Below the pieces are notes generated by a model that did not search any database, was not told the DNA's origin, and saw nothing but the letters and a program-made list of their open reading frames with translations. 64,000 bases of DNA. Source: Candidatus Baldrarchaeota archaeon. GTDB lineage: Archaea; Asgardarchaeota; Baldrarchaeia; Baldrarchaeales; DXJG01. Below are positions 44,211 to 53,725 of this stretch, one piece after another. The position numbers and the translations under genes are program-made. Where the stretch lies: positions 1-64,000 of the forward strand of contig JAUQZC010000067.1 in NCBI GenBank assembly GCA_030587435.1. Reading direction: 5' to 3'. Position 1 is the first letter of the stretch. Every line of letters begins with the position of its first letter.

Positions 44211-45365
44211 ATGTCTTCAAGGCTACTGCAATATGCTTCCCAAATTGCAAAAGAAGCCACTAAGCTTGATAGAGAAGGAAGTTACAAAGAGGCTATTGAA
44301 AAATATGTAAAGGCAGCAGAAGTCTTGTTGAAGCTTTCAAAATTGACTGAAAACCCGAAACTGCAAACAATATATTATCAGAGAGCCAAGGAATACGTTG
44401 AAAGGAGTAAAGAACTTAAGAATTATCTTAAGGGAAAAACAACTAGGATAACATATCTGACGAGGTCTGGCAAGAAAATAACAGAAGACGTCGATACATT
44501 AACTGCTGCGATAGCCGACACCGTGGTTTACGAAAAACCTAAAGTGAGATGGGAAGATGTAGCAGATCTTCAGGCAGCAAAGACTGCATTACGAGAAGCC
44601 ATAATAATTCCCATTTTAAGACCTGATCTATTTAAAGGTCCAAGAAAGCCTTGGAAAGGTATTTTGCTTTACGGGCCTCCCGGTTGCGGTAAGACATTGT
44701 TAGCAAAAGCTGCAGCTGCAGAATGCGATGCTACCTTCTTTAATGTTGATGCTGCATCTCTCGTTTCAAAATGGTTAGGAGAATCTGAAAAACTTGTAAA
44801 AACATTATTCAACCTTGCAAGACAAAATCAACCATCAATAATATTCATAGATGAAATAGATTCTATCGCAACCGTTAGAGCAGAGGAAGATATTGGTGGA
44901 GAAAGAAGACTAAAAACACAGCTTTTAATAGAAATGGATGGATTAAGGGAAAGAGATGATGAAAGAATCATTGTTCTAGGTGCTACAAACCGACCGTGGG
45001 ACATCGACCCGGCAATGAGGAGAAGATTTGAGAAGAGAATATACGTCCCTCTCCCTGATAGGGATGCTCGAAAGGAAATTTTTAGAATACACACTGAAGG
45101 AGCAGAGTTAGCTCCTGATGTCGATTTTGATAAGTTAGCAGAGCTTACAGAGGGTTATAGTGGTGCAGATATTGCTTTAATTTGTAGGGAAGCCTTAATG
45201 ATCCCAATAAGGGAACTTGATCAAGAAGGGAAGTTAACTGAAATTGAGAAGATTAGACCAGTAACCATGCGAGACTTTATGCAATCGTTATCCAAGATAA
45301 AGCCTTCAGTTTCTCCAGAAGAAATTGAGAGATACGAAGAATGGACTAGGGAATTTGCTACATGA
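44211..45365 (+). CDS. vps4: ESCRT disassembly ATPase Vps4/CdvC
   Basis: A 384-residue AAA ATPase that remodels ESCRT-III. The MIT domain is at about 1-75 (QIAKEATKLDREGSYKEAI). The AAA core shows Walker A GPPGCGKT (155-162), pore loop SKWLGESEK, Walker B IIFIDEID (210-217) and arginine fingers at 270-272. The C-terminal Vps4 helix region ends in YEEWTREFA. Its stop overlaps the Vps25 start by 4 bp, so the two are coupled. It is divergent from an ESCRT-III gene, as expected. Confidence 0.95.
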   Translation: MSSRLLQYASQIAKEATKLDREGSYKEAIEKYVKAAEVLLKLSKLTENPKLQTIYYQRAKEYVERSKELKNYLKGKTTRITYLTRSGKKITEDVDTLTAAIADTVVYEKPKVRWEDVADLQAAKTALREAIIIPILRPDLFKGPRKPWKGILLYGPPGCGKTLLAKAAAAECDATFFNVDAASLVSKWLGESEKLVKTLFNLARQNQPSIIFIDEIDSIATVRAEEDIGGERRLKTQLLIEMDGLRERDDERIIVLGATNRPWDIDPAMRRRFEKRIYVPLPDRDARKEIFRIHTEGAELAPDVDFDKLAELTEGYSGADIALICREALMIPIRELDQEGKLTEIEKIRPVTMRDFMQSLSKIKPSVSPEEIERYEEWTREFAT

Positions 45366-46033
45366 TGGTGATAATATTGTCTATTAAAGAGAAGAAAAGG
45401 GAAAACGGAAAAGAAAAAGAGCTAGAATTAGGCGAAGTGAAGGAAGTTGAGCAAGAGATAGTTTCAGAAATAGAGAAAATAAGTGAGGAAGTCAAAGCTA
45501 CTGAACAAGTTGAGGTTGTTGAAGAAAAACCTAAATTTACTTTTCCGGAATGGGTTGAATATCCATGGATGTATATAAAGCCTAAGAACCCGGATTTATA
45601 CCGGTCTTGGCTTCAAAGTTGGGGAGACCTCTTGTTAAAGTGGGCTTCTTTCCATGTTAAACATGTAGTTTCCATACACGACCTTTTGTCTACTCCTCCA
45701 TACTCCAAGCTTTCAGTAGAATATTTGAAGGAAATTATGAATTACCTTGTAAAAACAGGTTTTGCAAAGTGGCTGGATGAAAATAGACTTAGAGTTTATT
45801 GGAAGTCCTTAGAAGAATTGGCAGACTACCTATACAATTGGTCACTAAATACAGGAACCATCTATTTTACACCTTATGACCTTTTACAAGAAGGCCCAGA
45901 GATCATAAAGAATTTACCTACCGAAGATATTCTTCAAATAATCAATATTTTAATAAGTAGTAAAAAAGCGAAATGGATGGATAAAAACAGAAAAGCTGTA
46001 CGGATATTACTTCCAGAACCTAAAGAGAAATAG
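45362..46033 (+). CDS. vps25: ESCRT-II subunit Vps25-like
   Basis: A 223-residue protein. The first 55 residues are a charged, disordered Glu/Lys stretch. The rest has the Vps25 layout: FPEWVEYPWMYIKPK, then two winged helices, each with a repeat of YLKEIMNYLVKTGFAKWLDENR and IINILISSKKAKWMDKNRK. In eukaryotes Vps25 connects ESCRT-II to ESCRT-III Vps20. It is coupled to vps4. A GTG or TTG start downstream (TTG 45377 behind GGTGAT) is possible. Confidence 0.85.
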   Translation: MMVIILSIKEKKRENGKEKELELGEVKEVEQEIVSEIEKISEEVKATEQVEVVEEKPKFTFPEWVEYPWMYIKPKNPDLYRSWLQSWGDLLLKWASFHVKHVVSIHDLLSTPPYSKLSVEYLKEIMNYLVKTGFAKWLDENRLRVYWKSLEELADYLYNWSLNTGTIYFTPYDLLQEGPEIIKNLPTEDILQIINILISSKKAKWMDKNRKAVRILLPEPKEK

Positions 46034-46225
46034 TAACCAGTTTCGGTGTAATTTATTTTAAATCGCTATGATTCTGTAATGACGAAATTGGATTTAGTTT
46101 TGGCAGTATTCTACTTATCTACTTGTTAAAAATGATAACAATAATCTTAATATACAAATAAAAGCAGTTTATTTCATACTCAGCTTAAAAGATATTTCGG
46201 AGAAATACTTCTTGGGTGTTTGTTA

Positions 46226-47500
46226 ATGAAAGCAGTAATATTAGCGGCTGGGCTTGGCTATAGGTTAAAACCGCTCACAGAAACAAGACCGAAGCCAATG
46301 TTAGAAATTGCAGGCAAACCTTTACTACAATATGTTATTGAGAGTCTCCGTGAAAATCAGATTAAAGACATTTTGATCGTAGTTGGTTATAAACGTGAAG
46401 TTATAGAAGATTACTTTGAATTCGGAGACAAATTCAACGTAAAAATAGACTATGTTTTACAAGAAGAAGCATTAGGCGTAGAGGATGCCATTTTAAAGAC
46501 TGAGGAGAAAATGAAGAATGAAGAACAGTTTTTGGTTGTTCACGCTGATGTTCTTGCGGATCCAGAACTGATAGGCAGAACTATTAAGACCTTTAAAAAT
46601 TTAGATGCCGATGCGACAATATCTGCAACTCTTGTTGAAAATCCTCAGTTCTACGGTGTAGTTGTTTTTTCTGAAGATTCAAAGTTGGAGTATATAGTTG
46701 AAAAACCAAAACCTGGAGAATCACCTAGTAACTATGCAGTAGCGGGAGTATATGTTTTCAAAAACATTATTTTTGACTTTCTTAGAAGCGAAAAAACTCT
46801 TGACGCCGCAATTAGAAAACTCGCCCAAAAGGGAAACGTCTATGTGTCTGTCTGGGAGAAGGAATGGGTTGAAATAAGATATCCATGGGATATTCTAAGA
46901 GCCAATCGTCTGGTTCTTTCAAAAATGCTTAAAGGCAAGGGATCTTTCATTGCAGAAACCGCATCAATAGATAATGGCGCAAAAATTGAGGGCCCTGTAT
47001 GGATATCAAATAACGTAAAAATAAGATCTGGATCTACAATTAAGGGTCCCTGTTACATTGGAGAAAACAGTTATATTGGAAATAACGCCCTTATAAGAGA
47101 ATACGTATCAATTGGAAGAGATGTTATTGTTGGATTTGGCGTGGAGCTTAAGAACAGTGTTATTTTCAATGGAACAAAGATAGGCCGCCTTTCCTTTATT
47201 GGGGATAGTATTCTTGGAGAGAACGTTGACGTGGGAGCTGGTACTCAGACGTGGAACGTTTCGCCTAGATCAGAGCCAATTTATATGAATATAGAAGGAG
47301 AGAAGGTTAAAGTTCCCATGGAAAAATTTGGAGCCGTTATTGGAGACAACACACGAATATCCATTAACGCATCGATTCTCCCAGGGAAAATAATTGGTAC
47401 AAATGTTGATATTTCTCCCGGTGTTATTGTTGACAGAGATGTTCCATCAAACACGGAGGTCTACGCAAAACAAGAAGTAGTTATCAGGTCTAAGCAATAA
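46226..47500 (+). CDS. Bifunctional sugar-1-phosphate nucleotidyltransferase (GlmU-like)
   Basis: About 424 residues. The N-terminal nucleotidyltransferase has LAAGLGYRLKPLTETRPKPM, the signature of the sugar-nucleotide family, and VHADVLADP. The C-terminal half is a left-handed beta-helix with repeating (I/V)G-x4 hexads (IGENSYIGNNALIREYVSIG), an acyltransferase-type domain. Archaeal homologues make UDP-GlcNAc or dTDP-glucose. The specificity is unclear. ATG 46226 is used, with GGGTG upstream. Confidence 0.85.
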   Translation: MKAVILAAGLGYRLKPLTETRPKPMLEIAGKPLLQYVIESLRENQIKDILIVVGYKREVIEDYFEFGDKFNVKIDYVLQEEALGVEDAILKTEEKMKNEEQFLVVHADVLADPELIGRTIKTFKNLDADATISATLVENPQFYGVVVFSEDSKLEYIVEKPKPGESPSNYAVAGVYVFKNIIFDFLRSEKTLDAAIRKLAQKGNVYVSVWEKEWVEIRYPWDILRANRLVLSKMLKGKGSFIAETASIDNGAKIEGPVWISNNVKIRSGSTIKGPCYIGENSYIGNNALIREYVSIGRDVIVGFGVELKNSVIFNGTKIGRLSFIGDSILGENVDVGAGTQTWNVSPRSEPIYMNIEGEKVKVPMEKFGAVIGDNTRISINASILPGKIIGTNVDISPGVIVDRDVPSNTEVYAKQEVVIRSKQ

Positions 47501-47515
47501 AATAACTTAATCGGC

Positions 47516-48295
47516 TTACATCTTAACACGTCTTCCTCTATTTTTTATAATTTTTAAGAGCATATTCTTTCCTTCCGGAGAATTAAATATGGGTAACTCC
47601 CAATTTTCAACCAGTTTTCTTCTAGCAGTTAAAACTTTCTCTCCAGTAAGTTTATTTACACCCTCTTTAAGATATTCTTCAAAATACAGTAGAATGCCTC
47701 TTCTTTGCCACGTAGGAGTCTTTGCCAAGTTTATTCCTTTCTCTCTGAACACGAGATCGTGTAACCCTGCGCTTTTTAAACCTTTAAGTAATTTTGCAGC
47801 ATCTTCGCGAGAGAAGCCTTTCTCAATAAGTGTGTAAAAGGCATAAGAGTTTATGTGATTTCTCCAGCACTCTAGCTGTCTCCAAGCTAAATATTCTAAA
47901 ATCTTTTTTTCAGGTATTGGAATTACTCTTGCGTCGAAGCTAATGGTTTTTACAATTTTCCGTCTTAGATAGAGTTCAAGAGAAAAAGCACTACTAAGAA
48001 GTGATGCTACTACACTATCTATTTTCTCTACTCTCCCGTTGAATGGTGCATCAAAGAAAAGGATATTTATTTCATCTGAGAAAATGTAGGCTAAGATTGG
48101 GGTTAAATTGTTTTTAAAAATCGTTTTTGCCGAGTTCACCATGATTTCTGCGAATTCTTTATCGTAAGGTTTTTTGAATTTAACTTCGTTAGTTAGGCGA
48201 TGAAAATTCCTTCCATCACATCTTACAAAGAATGGAATGTTATGTGGAACCTTTATTTCACTAAAAATTTCGTACTTGTTTCCTTCAAAAAACAT
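47516..48295 (-). CDS. thg1: tRNA-His guanylyltransferase (Thg1)
   Basis: A protein of about 259 residues that adds the G-1 to tRNA-His in a 3'-5' reaction. Thg1 motifs visible are RCDGRNFHRLT and FSDEINILF (metal aspartates), then WRQLECWRNHINSYAFY. It implies that the tRNA-His gene in this genome may lack an encoded G-1. GTG 48304 is an in-frame alternative; ATG 48295 has GGTG upstream. Its operon is the minus-strand pair with the aminotransferase, 32 bp apart. Confidence 0.9.
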   Translation of the reverse strand: MFFEGNKYEIFSEIKVPHNIPFFVRCDGRNFHRLTNEVKFKKPYDKEFAEIMVNSAKTIFKNNLTPILAYIFSDEINILFFDAPFNGRVEKIDSVVASLLSSAFSLELYLRRKIVKTISFDARVIPIPEKKILEYLAWRQLECWRNHINSYAFYTLIEKGFSREDAAKLLKGLKSAGLHDLVFREKGINLAKTPTWQRRGILLYFEEYLKEGVNKLTGEKVLTARRKLVENWELPIFNSPEGKNMLLKIIKNRGRRVKM

Positions 48296-48327
48296 TGGTG
48301 ACACCAGTAAAAATAGGGAAGAAAGAG

Positions 48328-49563
48328 TTATTTTCTCTTTGAGAAATATTCTTTCATTCTATTTAATCCTTCTTTGAGTGTTTCTGGTTCTTCAACGATT
48401 GGAGCAAAGCTGAGTCGAAGCCATCCTTCCATGCCGAAATCGACGCCTGGAGCCAGTGCGACTTGACATTCCTTTAATAGGTCGTTGCATAATTTTTTCG
48501 AACTTTTTTCGTAGCTTGATGCATCAAAGAAAACATAGAATCCTCCCCTCGGCTCTAAGATCCCTAGACCCGGTATATTGTTTCTTAGTTCTTCAGTTGT
48601 GTACTGTGCTACCTTTTTATATTTGTCTCTACCCTTTTCATAGTATTCTTTAATGCTTTTCAATTTTTTATTATCTTGGAGAACTCTAGTAAGAATTTCT
48701 TGAGCCATTCTGTTGGGACATAGTATTCTTGCTTGTTCTACTGTTTCAACAGCATCAATTAGTTCTTTGTCGGCGACGGCGTAGGCCATTCTCCAACCTG
48801 GAATCCTAAACTCTTTTGATAACGTACACATCCAGATTTCGTTTTCTCTTCTTTCTCTGCTGAAATAACTTGGAGGTTTTTCGTAGATAAACGTTCGGTA
48901 GGCAACGTCTACCATGACCCAGATACCCTTTTCCTCTGCGATATCATTAATTGCATTAAGCATATCATCTGTGTAAATTTGTCCATCAGGGTTGCCTGGT
49001 GTACATATTATTAGCATTCGTGTTTTATCGCTTATCATTTCTTGCAGTTCGTCGAAGTCTGGATTGAACTCATGATTTCTGAGAATCGTCCATCGTTTTA
49101 TTTTACATCGAAGCAGCGTTTCTATTTGAACTTGCCTTGGATAGTTTAGATATCCGGGACGTGTAATAATCACCTCGGTACCTAGATCCAAGATGGAAAG
49201 CATGAAGGCCGCGGTTAACTCCGTGCTTCCAGACCCTACAATCACTTCCTCTTCAAGTATTTTCCGGTTAAAAACGTATTTTTCGTAATTTACAATTCCA
49301 TTTATGAAATCCGGTTGTCCACGAGTTGTTCCGTACCTTGAGGATTCGATCCACGTGTTATCGTCCTCTATGACTTCTTTAGCTACCTCTTTGAGAACTG
49401 GTGGAGGAGGGTCTTGAGGCCAACCGCCCCCTAAGTATATTAGAGGTTTTGGATATTTTTCAGGATGTTTTTTAAAGTCTGTAACTAAAGACATTATTTC
49501 TCGGATTGAGCTCGGATTTTTTATAGCGTAAACGGCCGTTTCAGAAATTGTACCTTTTGTCAT
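48328..49563 (-). CDS. PLP-dependent class I/II aminotransferase
   Basis: A 411-residue fold-type I enzyme. It shows GSGSTELTAAF, CTPGNPDGQIYT, and the PLP lysine in SKEFRIPGWRMAYAV, with Arg and Gly near the C-terminus for the substrate carboxylate. The specificity (aspartate, alanine or aromatic) cannot be set. It is expressed with thg1 downstream. GGGGTTG precedes the ATG. Confidence 0.85.
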   Translation of the reverse strand: MTKGTISETAVYAIKNPSSIREIMSLVTDFKKHPEKYPKPLIYLGGGWPQDPPPPVLKEVAKEVIEDDNTWIESSRYGTTRGQPDFINGIVNYEKYVFNRKILEEEVIVGSGSTELTAAFMLSILDLGTEVIITRPGYLNYPRQVQIETLLRCKIKRWTILRNHEFNPDFDELQEMISDKTRMLIICTPGNPDGQIYTDDMLNAINDIAEEKGIWVMVDVAYRTFIYEKPPSYFSRERRENEIWMCTLSKEFRIPGWRMAYAVADKELIDAVETVEQARILCPNRMAQEILTRVLQDNKKLKSIKEYYEKGRDKYKKVAQYTTEELRNNIPGLGILEPRGGFYVFFDASSYEKSSKKLCNDLLKECQVALAPGVDFGMEGWLRLSFAPIVEEPETLKEGLNRMKEYFSKRK

Positions 49564-49678
49564 AGGTTTTCAACCCCAACCCAGCACTTATGTTCACTTC
49601 TGTAATATCAACATATAAATACTCACTAACCTGCTTTCATTTTACGTGAAAATTAAGATATCTTCAAAGGTGAATATA

Positions 49679-49858
49679 TTGAAATTAACTACTGAAGAAG
49701 AAGGTTTCCGAGCGAAGGATGATGTGCATAACGAAGTTGGCGAGATTAAGTATAAGTGCGAATGTGGTGAAATAATCGAGTTTTATAAACTTTTAAGAAC
49801 ACGTGGGAAGTGTCCTAAATGTGGAGCTGTTTTACTAAAATTTACAGAGATCGAATAA
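49679..49858 (+). CDS. Small zinc-ribbon protein (59 aa)
   Basis: A 59-residue protein with a single ribbon KCECGEIIEFYKLLRTRGKCPKCGAVL. TTG 49679 follows AAAGGTGA; GTG 49646 in frame would give 70 residues. It is acidic at the N-terminus. The function is unknown; such proteins often act in transcription or translation. Confidence 0.55.
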   Translation: MKLTTEEEGFRAKDDVHNEVGEIKYKCECGEIIEFYKLLRTRGKCPKCGAVLLKFTEIE

Positions 49859-50015
49859 GAGATTCGATAGGGAAATTGAGATTAAAATATTTGTGGTAAG
49901 GTGAAATTGAGGATATCTCAATTTTCGGAACATTTATCAGAAAACTTATAGGTTACTTTAACAATATTATTTTGCCTCTAGTTAAATTTAGACTTTACAA
50001 AAGGAGGAAGAAAAA

Positions 50016-50171
50016 GTGCCCTGTCCCAAGTGTGGAAGCACTAATCTAATTAAAATAGAAGATAAATCAACTATTTTGACTTATGTAGCGCATACTCCAG
50101 TGTACGCTAAGAAATATAAATGTTTAGACTGTGGATATGAATGGCGTCCCGAAGAAGAAGAAAAAACGTAG
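50016..50171 (+). CDS. Small zinc-ribbon protein (51 aa)
   Basis: GTG 50016 lies eight bases behind AAGGAGG. The 51-residue product has CPKCGSTN and CLDCGYEW pairs around a strand-rich middle, then an acidic tail. It resembles TFIIS-like or ribosome-associated zinc ribbons. It stands 157 bp after the preceding ribbon gene, possibly on the same transcript. Confidence 0.6.
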   Translation: MPCPKCGSTNLIKIEDKSTILTYVAHTPVYAKKYKCLDCGYEWRPEEEEKT

Positions 50172-50307
50172 AAAACTGTAAAATTTGCTTAAAATTTTTC
50201 TAATTATTTAAAATCGATCATATGCGGTGTATAGAAGCGCCGCAATTCTAATGATGCAAAGGTTCTTATAGGTTGATGGTTTAATCAATCTTGGAGATGT
50301 AGCTATC

Positions 50308-50874
50308 ATGTCTGAAAGTTTCGCAAGTATATTTAATAAGGTATTGAAAAAATTACCGTCGAAATCTGCAGCAGAAATGGCTAGTGCTATCGGTAAATTT
50401 TTCGAACTAGTTTTAAACGGACTATCAATATTAGAAGAGAGGATAAGTGATGTTGAAAAACGAGTCCAACAAATTGAAACTCAGATAAATTCGTTGAAAC
50501 AATCCGTGTCAACTCAGGCAAGACCAAGTCAGCCAACTTTAACTCAATATCCACAACCTACTCCGCAGCCAACACTACAACAACCACTACAACAACCACA
50601 ACAACCACAATCTCCGCCACAACAACCGCTCAGACCTGTAACTTCGCCTCCACCAACACCATCAACTCCACCGTCATCAACTCCACCGCCCAGCGTACCC
50701 CAAACCCCACCACGGCGTCCTGTACAACCTCCACAGGCATCGACACCTCCATCCGCTCCGAAACCCTCACCTCCACCAAGCCAGCCACGACCTGTAACAC
50801 GACAAGATATTCACAGACAAGCATTACAAGAGTTAAAAGAACTCTTCGCAAAGGTAAGAAAAAGAGAAGAATAA
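50308..50874 (+). CDS. Proline/glutamine-rich protein with coiled coil and PSAP motif
   Basis: A 188-residue protein. The N-terminal 70 residues form a helical/coiled-coil region (SILEERISDVEKRVQQIET). Residues 75-165 are low complexity Pro/Gln/Ser/Thr, with PPSAPK holding a PSAP sequence. The last 25 residues form a charged helix. PSAP is the eukaryotic ligand of TSG101 UEV, and a UEV (Vps23) lies in this window. It may alternatively bind profilin or other proline readers. GGAGATG precedes the ATG. Confidence 0.7.
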   Translation: MSESFASIFNKVLKKLPSKSAAEMASAIGKFFELVLNGLSILEERISDVEKRVQQIETQINSLKQSVSTQARPSQPTLTQYPQPTPQPTLQQPLQQPQQPQSPPQQPLRPVTSPPPTPSTPPSSTPPPSVPQTPPRRPVQPPQASTPPSAPKPSPPPSQPRPVTRQDIHRQALQELKELFAKVRKREE

Positions 50875-51191
50875 TTTCATAATCACTCTGTACACTTAAG
50901 GTAAAATATGCAAGTGTTTAAAGGATTTTCGTGTACTTTCCTTAAGTAATTTTATTAAATTTTGTTTACTTTTAATCTCATGAAACTTCTGATGTAGACT
51001 TGTATTAGTTTTAGGGTATTGAAGTGAATAAAACGAATTTAAGGGTCATGAGACAGTGATGAGACTTGTTGCTTTCACTTCTTTTAGGATTAAATCAGGG
51101 GTTGACATTAAAACATATTTATATAGCTGATATGAGTATTTGCGATAAGATGCATTAATCTTTCTCATAATTCTACTGCGGAGATTTAGAT
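50875..51191. other. Intergenic region, nothing identified
   Basis: 317 bp before EndoQ. AT-rich, no credible ORF or structure by eye. Confidence 0.45.
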
Positions 51192-52520
51192 ATGATAGTT
51201 TATGCCGATTTACACATACATTCGCTGTATAGTACCGGTACAAGCAGTAAAATGACGCTGGAAAACATAGATCGGTACGGAGAGATGAAAGGTCTTAATT
51301 TAATTGGTACAGGAGACTTCACTCATCCTAAGTGGTTGAGAGAACTAAAAGAAAAACTTGTTGAAGTTGAAGGAACAAATTTATACACGTTTAAAAAAAG
51401 AAGAAGTAATGTACACTACATGATTACCGGCGAGATTTCCACAAACTTTGAATATAAAAATGCTATAAAACGAATCCATAATCTCCTTTTAGTACCAAAT
51501 TTTGAAATTGCAGACCAATTACTCGATGTATTAAGAGAATACGGAGATTTATCATTAAATGGTCGGCCAGAACTTGAAATAACGGCTTCAGAATTTGTGG
51601 AAATAGTGAAATCTACCGACCAGCGAGTAGAGGTTATACCTTGCCATATATGGACTTCGCATTTCTCAGTGCTCGGACAAAAGGGGTTTAATAGCGTGAG
51701 AGAATGTTATGAGGACCAGACAAAAAATCTTTTAGCTCTTGAAACCGGCCTTAGTGCAGATCCAAAAATGTGCTGGAGAGTAAAAGAACTAGATCAATTT
51801 CCACTTGTTTCAAATAGCGATTCACATAGTCCATATCCTCACAGGTTAGGTAGGGAGGCAAACGTTTTAGAAGTCAAAGAATTAACTTTTGGATCCATAA
51901 TTGAAGCTATACGTAAGAGAAGAAAAGAAGAGTTTAAAATGACTATAGAGGTCCCACCAGAATATGGTAAATATCACTACACGGGACATAGAAAAGACCG
52001 GAGATATTTAATTGGTGGTATTTGGAAAACCCATGAAGTAGATGTCTGCTTGCATCCAAAAGAAGCTATTAAACTCAACAATATTTGTCCAATATGTAGA
52101 AAAACCATGACCATTGGTGTTTTGCAAAGAGTTGAAGAACTAGCAAATAGACCAGAAGGATACACTCCACCCAACTACATATCCTTTGTTCACTTAATCC
52201 CACTAACTGAAATATTGATGTACGTTGAAAATACAAGTAGCCCTGTGGTAAAGAAAATATGGGAAAAATACGTAAGCCTCGTACACAGTTTCAGAAACGA
52301 GTATAATGTCATGTTAAATGTACCAAGGGAAGAACTAGCAAAAATTGCAGGACCAAAAGTAGCAGAAGCAATAATAAAAGTTAGGCTTGGCCACGTTAGG
52401 TACGAACCCGGATTTGATGGTGTTTATGGAAAAATAATTTTCAAAACAGACAAAGATGAACCAAGAAACCTACATTTTAAAGGGCTTAAGGGACAAACTA
52501 AATTAACAGATTTTTCTTAG
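51192..52520 (+). CDS. Endonuclease Q (PHP-domain deaminated-DNA nuclease)
   Basis: A 442-residue nuclease that cuts 5' of uracil or hypoxanthine in DNA. The PHP domain (about 1-240) has YADLHIHSLYS, GTGDFTHP, PCHIWTSHFSVLG and SDSHSPYPHRLG metal sites. A zinc region with CLHPKEA, CPICRK follows. The C-terminus ends QTKLTDFS, a PCNA-interacting tail. EndoQ is typical of Thermococcales and some other archaea. It is followed by tRNA-Arg on the other strand. GGAGAT before the ATG. Confidence 0.9.
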   Translation: MIVYADLHIHSLYSTGTSSKMTLENIDRYGEMKGLNLIGTGDFTHPKWLRELKEKLVEVEGTNLYTFKKRRSNVHYMITGEISTNFEYKNAIKRIHNLLLVPNFEIADQLLDVLREYGDLSLNGRPELEITASEFVEIVKSTDQRVEVIPCHIWTSHFSVLGQKGFNSVRECYEDQTKNLLALETGLSADPKMCWRVKELDQFPLVSNSDSHSPYPHRLGREANVLEVKELTFGSIIEAIRKRRKEEFKMTIEVPPEYGKYHYTGHRKDRRYLIGGIWKTHEVDVCLHPKEAIKLNNICPICRKTMTIGVLQRVEELANRPEGYTPPNYISFVHLIPLTEILMYVENTSSPVVKKIWEKYVSLVHSFRNEYNVMLNVPREELAKIAGPKVAEAIIKVRLGHVRYEPGFDGVYGKIIFKTDKDEPRNLHFKGLKGQTKLTDFS

Positions 52521-52555
52521 AAAACACAAATCTGAAAAATATTTAACTATTATTT

Positions 52556-52657
52556 GGCGGGCCCGCCGGGATTTGAACCCGGGACCTTCGGCTTTCTCCC
52601 ATTCATCTAACAACGGTGACCGGAGGCCGACGCCATATCCTGCTAGGCCACGGGCCC
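52556..52657 (-). tRNA. tRNA-Arg(CCG) with intron and encoded CCA
   Basis: Nearly the same body as the Arg(CCT) tRNA: acceptor GGGCCCG/CGGGCCC, anticodon stem TCGGC/GCCGA, T-arm CCGGG-TTCAAAT-CCCGG, discriminator G, encoded CCA (52556-52558). Anticodon CCG at 52621-52623 reads CGG. A 26-nt intron (52594-52619) follows position 37, with GGT and AAA bulges around the CTCC/GGAG helix; its outer stem is weak. Confidence 0.9.
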
Positions 52658-52696
52658 TTCCCTAATAGTTATCTACGTTTGTTAGGAATTTTTAAG

Positions 52697-53692
52697 TTAC
52701 GGTTTTCCAGAAATATGATCCTTTAAGAAATCAAAAACAGGAATATACTTATTGTTACTACCTATAAATAGACGTTTTTCTTGAATAACTTTTCCCACAA
52801 TTGAAGCGGAAATTCCGTGGTCCTCAAGTATTTTAATACATTTTTTAGAGTTATTTTTACTAGAAGTTAGAATCACTCCGAAACCTGGATATACTTTAAC
52901 CCATTTAAGTAAATTAATATTTTCTGGTCTTGGTATCTTTTCGACGTCAATTTTCCCTCCTACATTACTTGCTTCTAAAAGCATAGCTAAAGTTCCTATA
53001 GAGCCAGGATTACTGATGTCTTTGCATGCTGTTGCGAGTTTTTCCTCAGCTATCCTGTATATTGCTTCAAATTTTTCCTGAACTTTTTCAGGAGATTTAT
53101 GTGATGTAGTGTCCCATGCAAGTTTAAACTTTGAATGGAACATTCCATCTAAATCAATAGCAATGATTATGGAATCGCCTATTTTTGCGGTATCACTAAA
53201 AATTATATGGTCTTTATGCACTAAACCCAGTATTGCAACGGAAATTGATAACATTGGGCTATCGGGGTGTAAATGTCCACCTACGCAAGCAACTCCAAAC
53301 TTTTTGCAGCCATCAATAATACCTGCCACAATTTTATCAGATTTTTCTTGGTTAGATAGCCCTAAAACATCGACGATTGCCATTGGTTTGCCGCCTTTTG
53401 CAACTATATCATTTACATTTACAAGAACTGAACAGTACCCCGCAAAATATGGATCAGCTTCTACAAGTTTATGCCAAATACCATCCGCAGCGAATAGTAT
53501 AAGTTCGTTATTTCCATCTAGTTCTATAATGGCGCAGTCTTCTCCAAAACTTCTTAAAATTTTTGCAAGGGAGAAATTGAGAGTAGCGACAAGTTTAGAT
53601 GTAACATGAATAATAGGCTTTTTCCTAGTTACACCTATAAAATTTCTAATTTCATTAGCTAGCGTAGTTAACTCTTCGACAGACAAAGACAT
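52697..53692 (-). CDS. AIR-synthase-related protein, methanogenesis marker 2 type
   Basis: A 331-residue PurM/AIR synthase-fold protein. The pattern LFAADGIWHKLVEADPYFAGY, VGGHLHPDSP, IAIDLDGMFHSKFKLAWDTT and ACKDISNPG matches the marker-2 subgroup seen in methanogens, rather than PurM or SelD. It probably binds ATP and a small substrate; the reaction is unknown. A decayed marker-4-like gene lies immediately upstream on the same strand, as in methanogen clusters. Confidence 0.85.
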   Translation of the reverse strand: MSLSVEELTTLANEIRNFIGVTRKKPIIHVTSKLVATLNFSLAKILRSFGEDCAIIELDGNNELILFAADGIWHKLVEADPYFAGYCSVLVNVNDIVAKGGKPMAIVDVLGLSNQEKSDKIVAGIIDGCKKFGVACVGGHLHPDSPMLSISVAILGLVHKDHIIFSDTAKIGDSIIIAIDLDGMFHSKFKLAWDTTSHKSPEKVQEKFEAIYRIAEEKLATACKDISNPGSIGTLAMLLEASNVGGKIDVEKIPRPENINLLKWVKVYPGFGVILTSSKNNSKKCIKILEDHGISASIVGKVIQEKRLFIGSNNKYIPVFDFLKDHISGKP

Positions 53693-53725
53693 ATTTGTTC
53701 ATCTCGTTTAGATCAAACTTTAACG

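Noticed and set aside
50521..50790. CRISPR or tandem repeat array
   Set aside because: The repeats are irregular Pro/Gln codons within a coding frame, without spacers.
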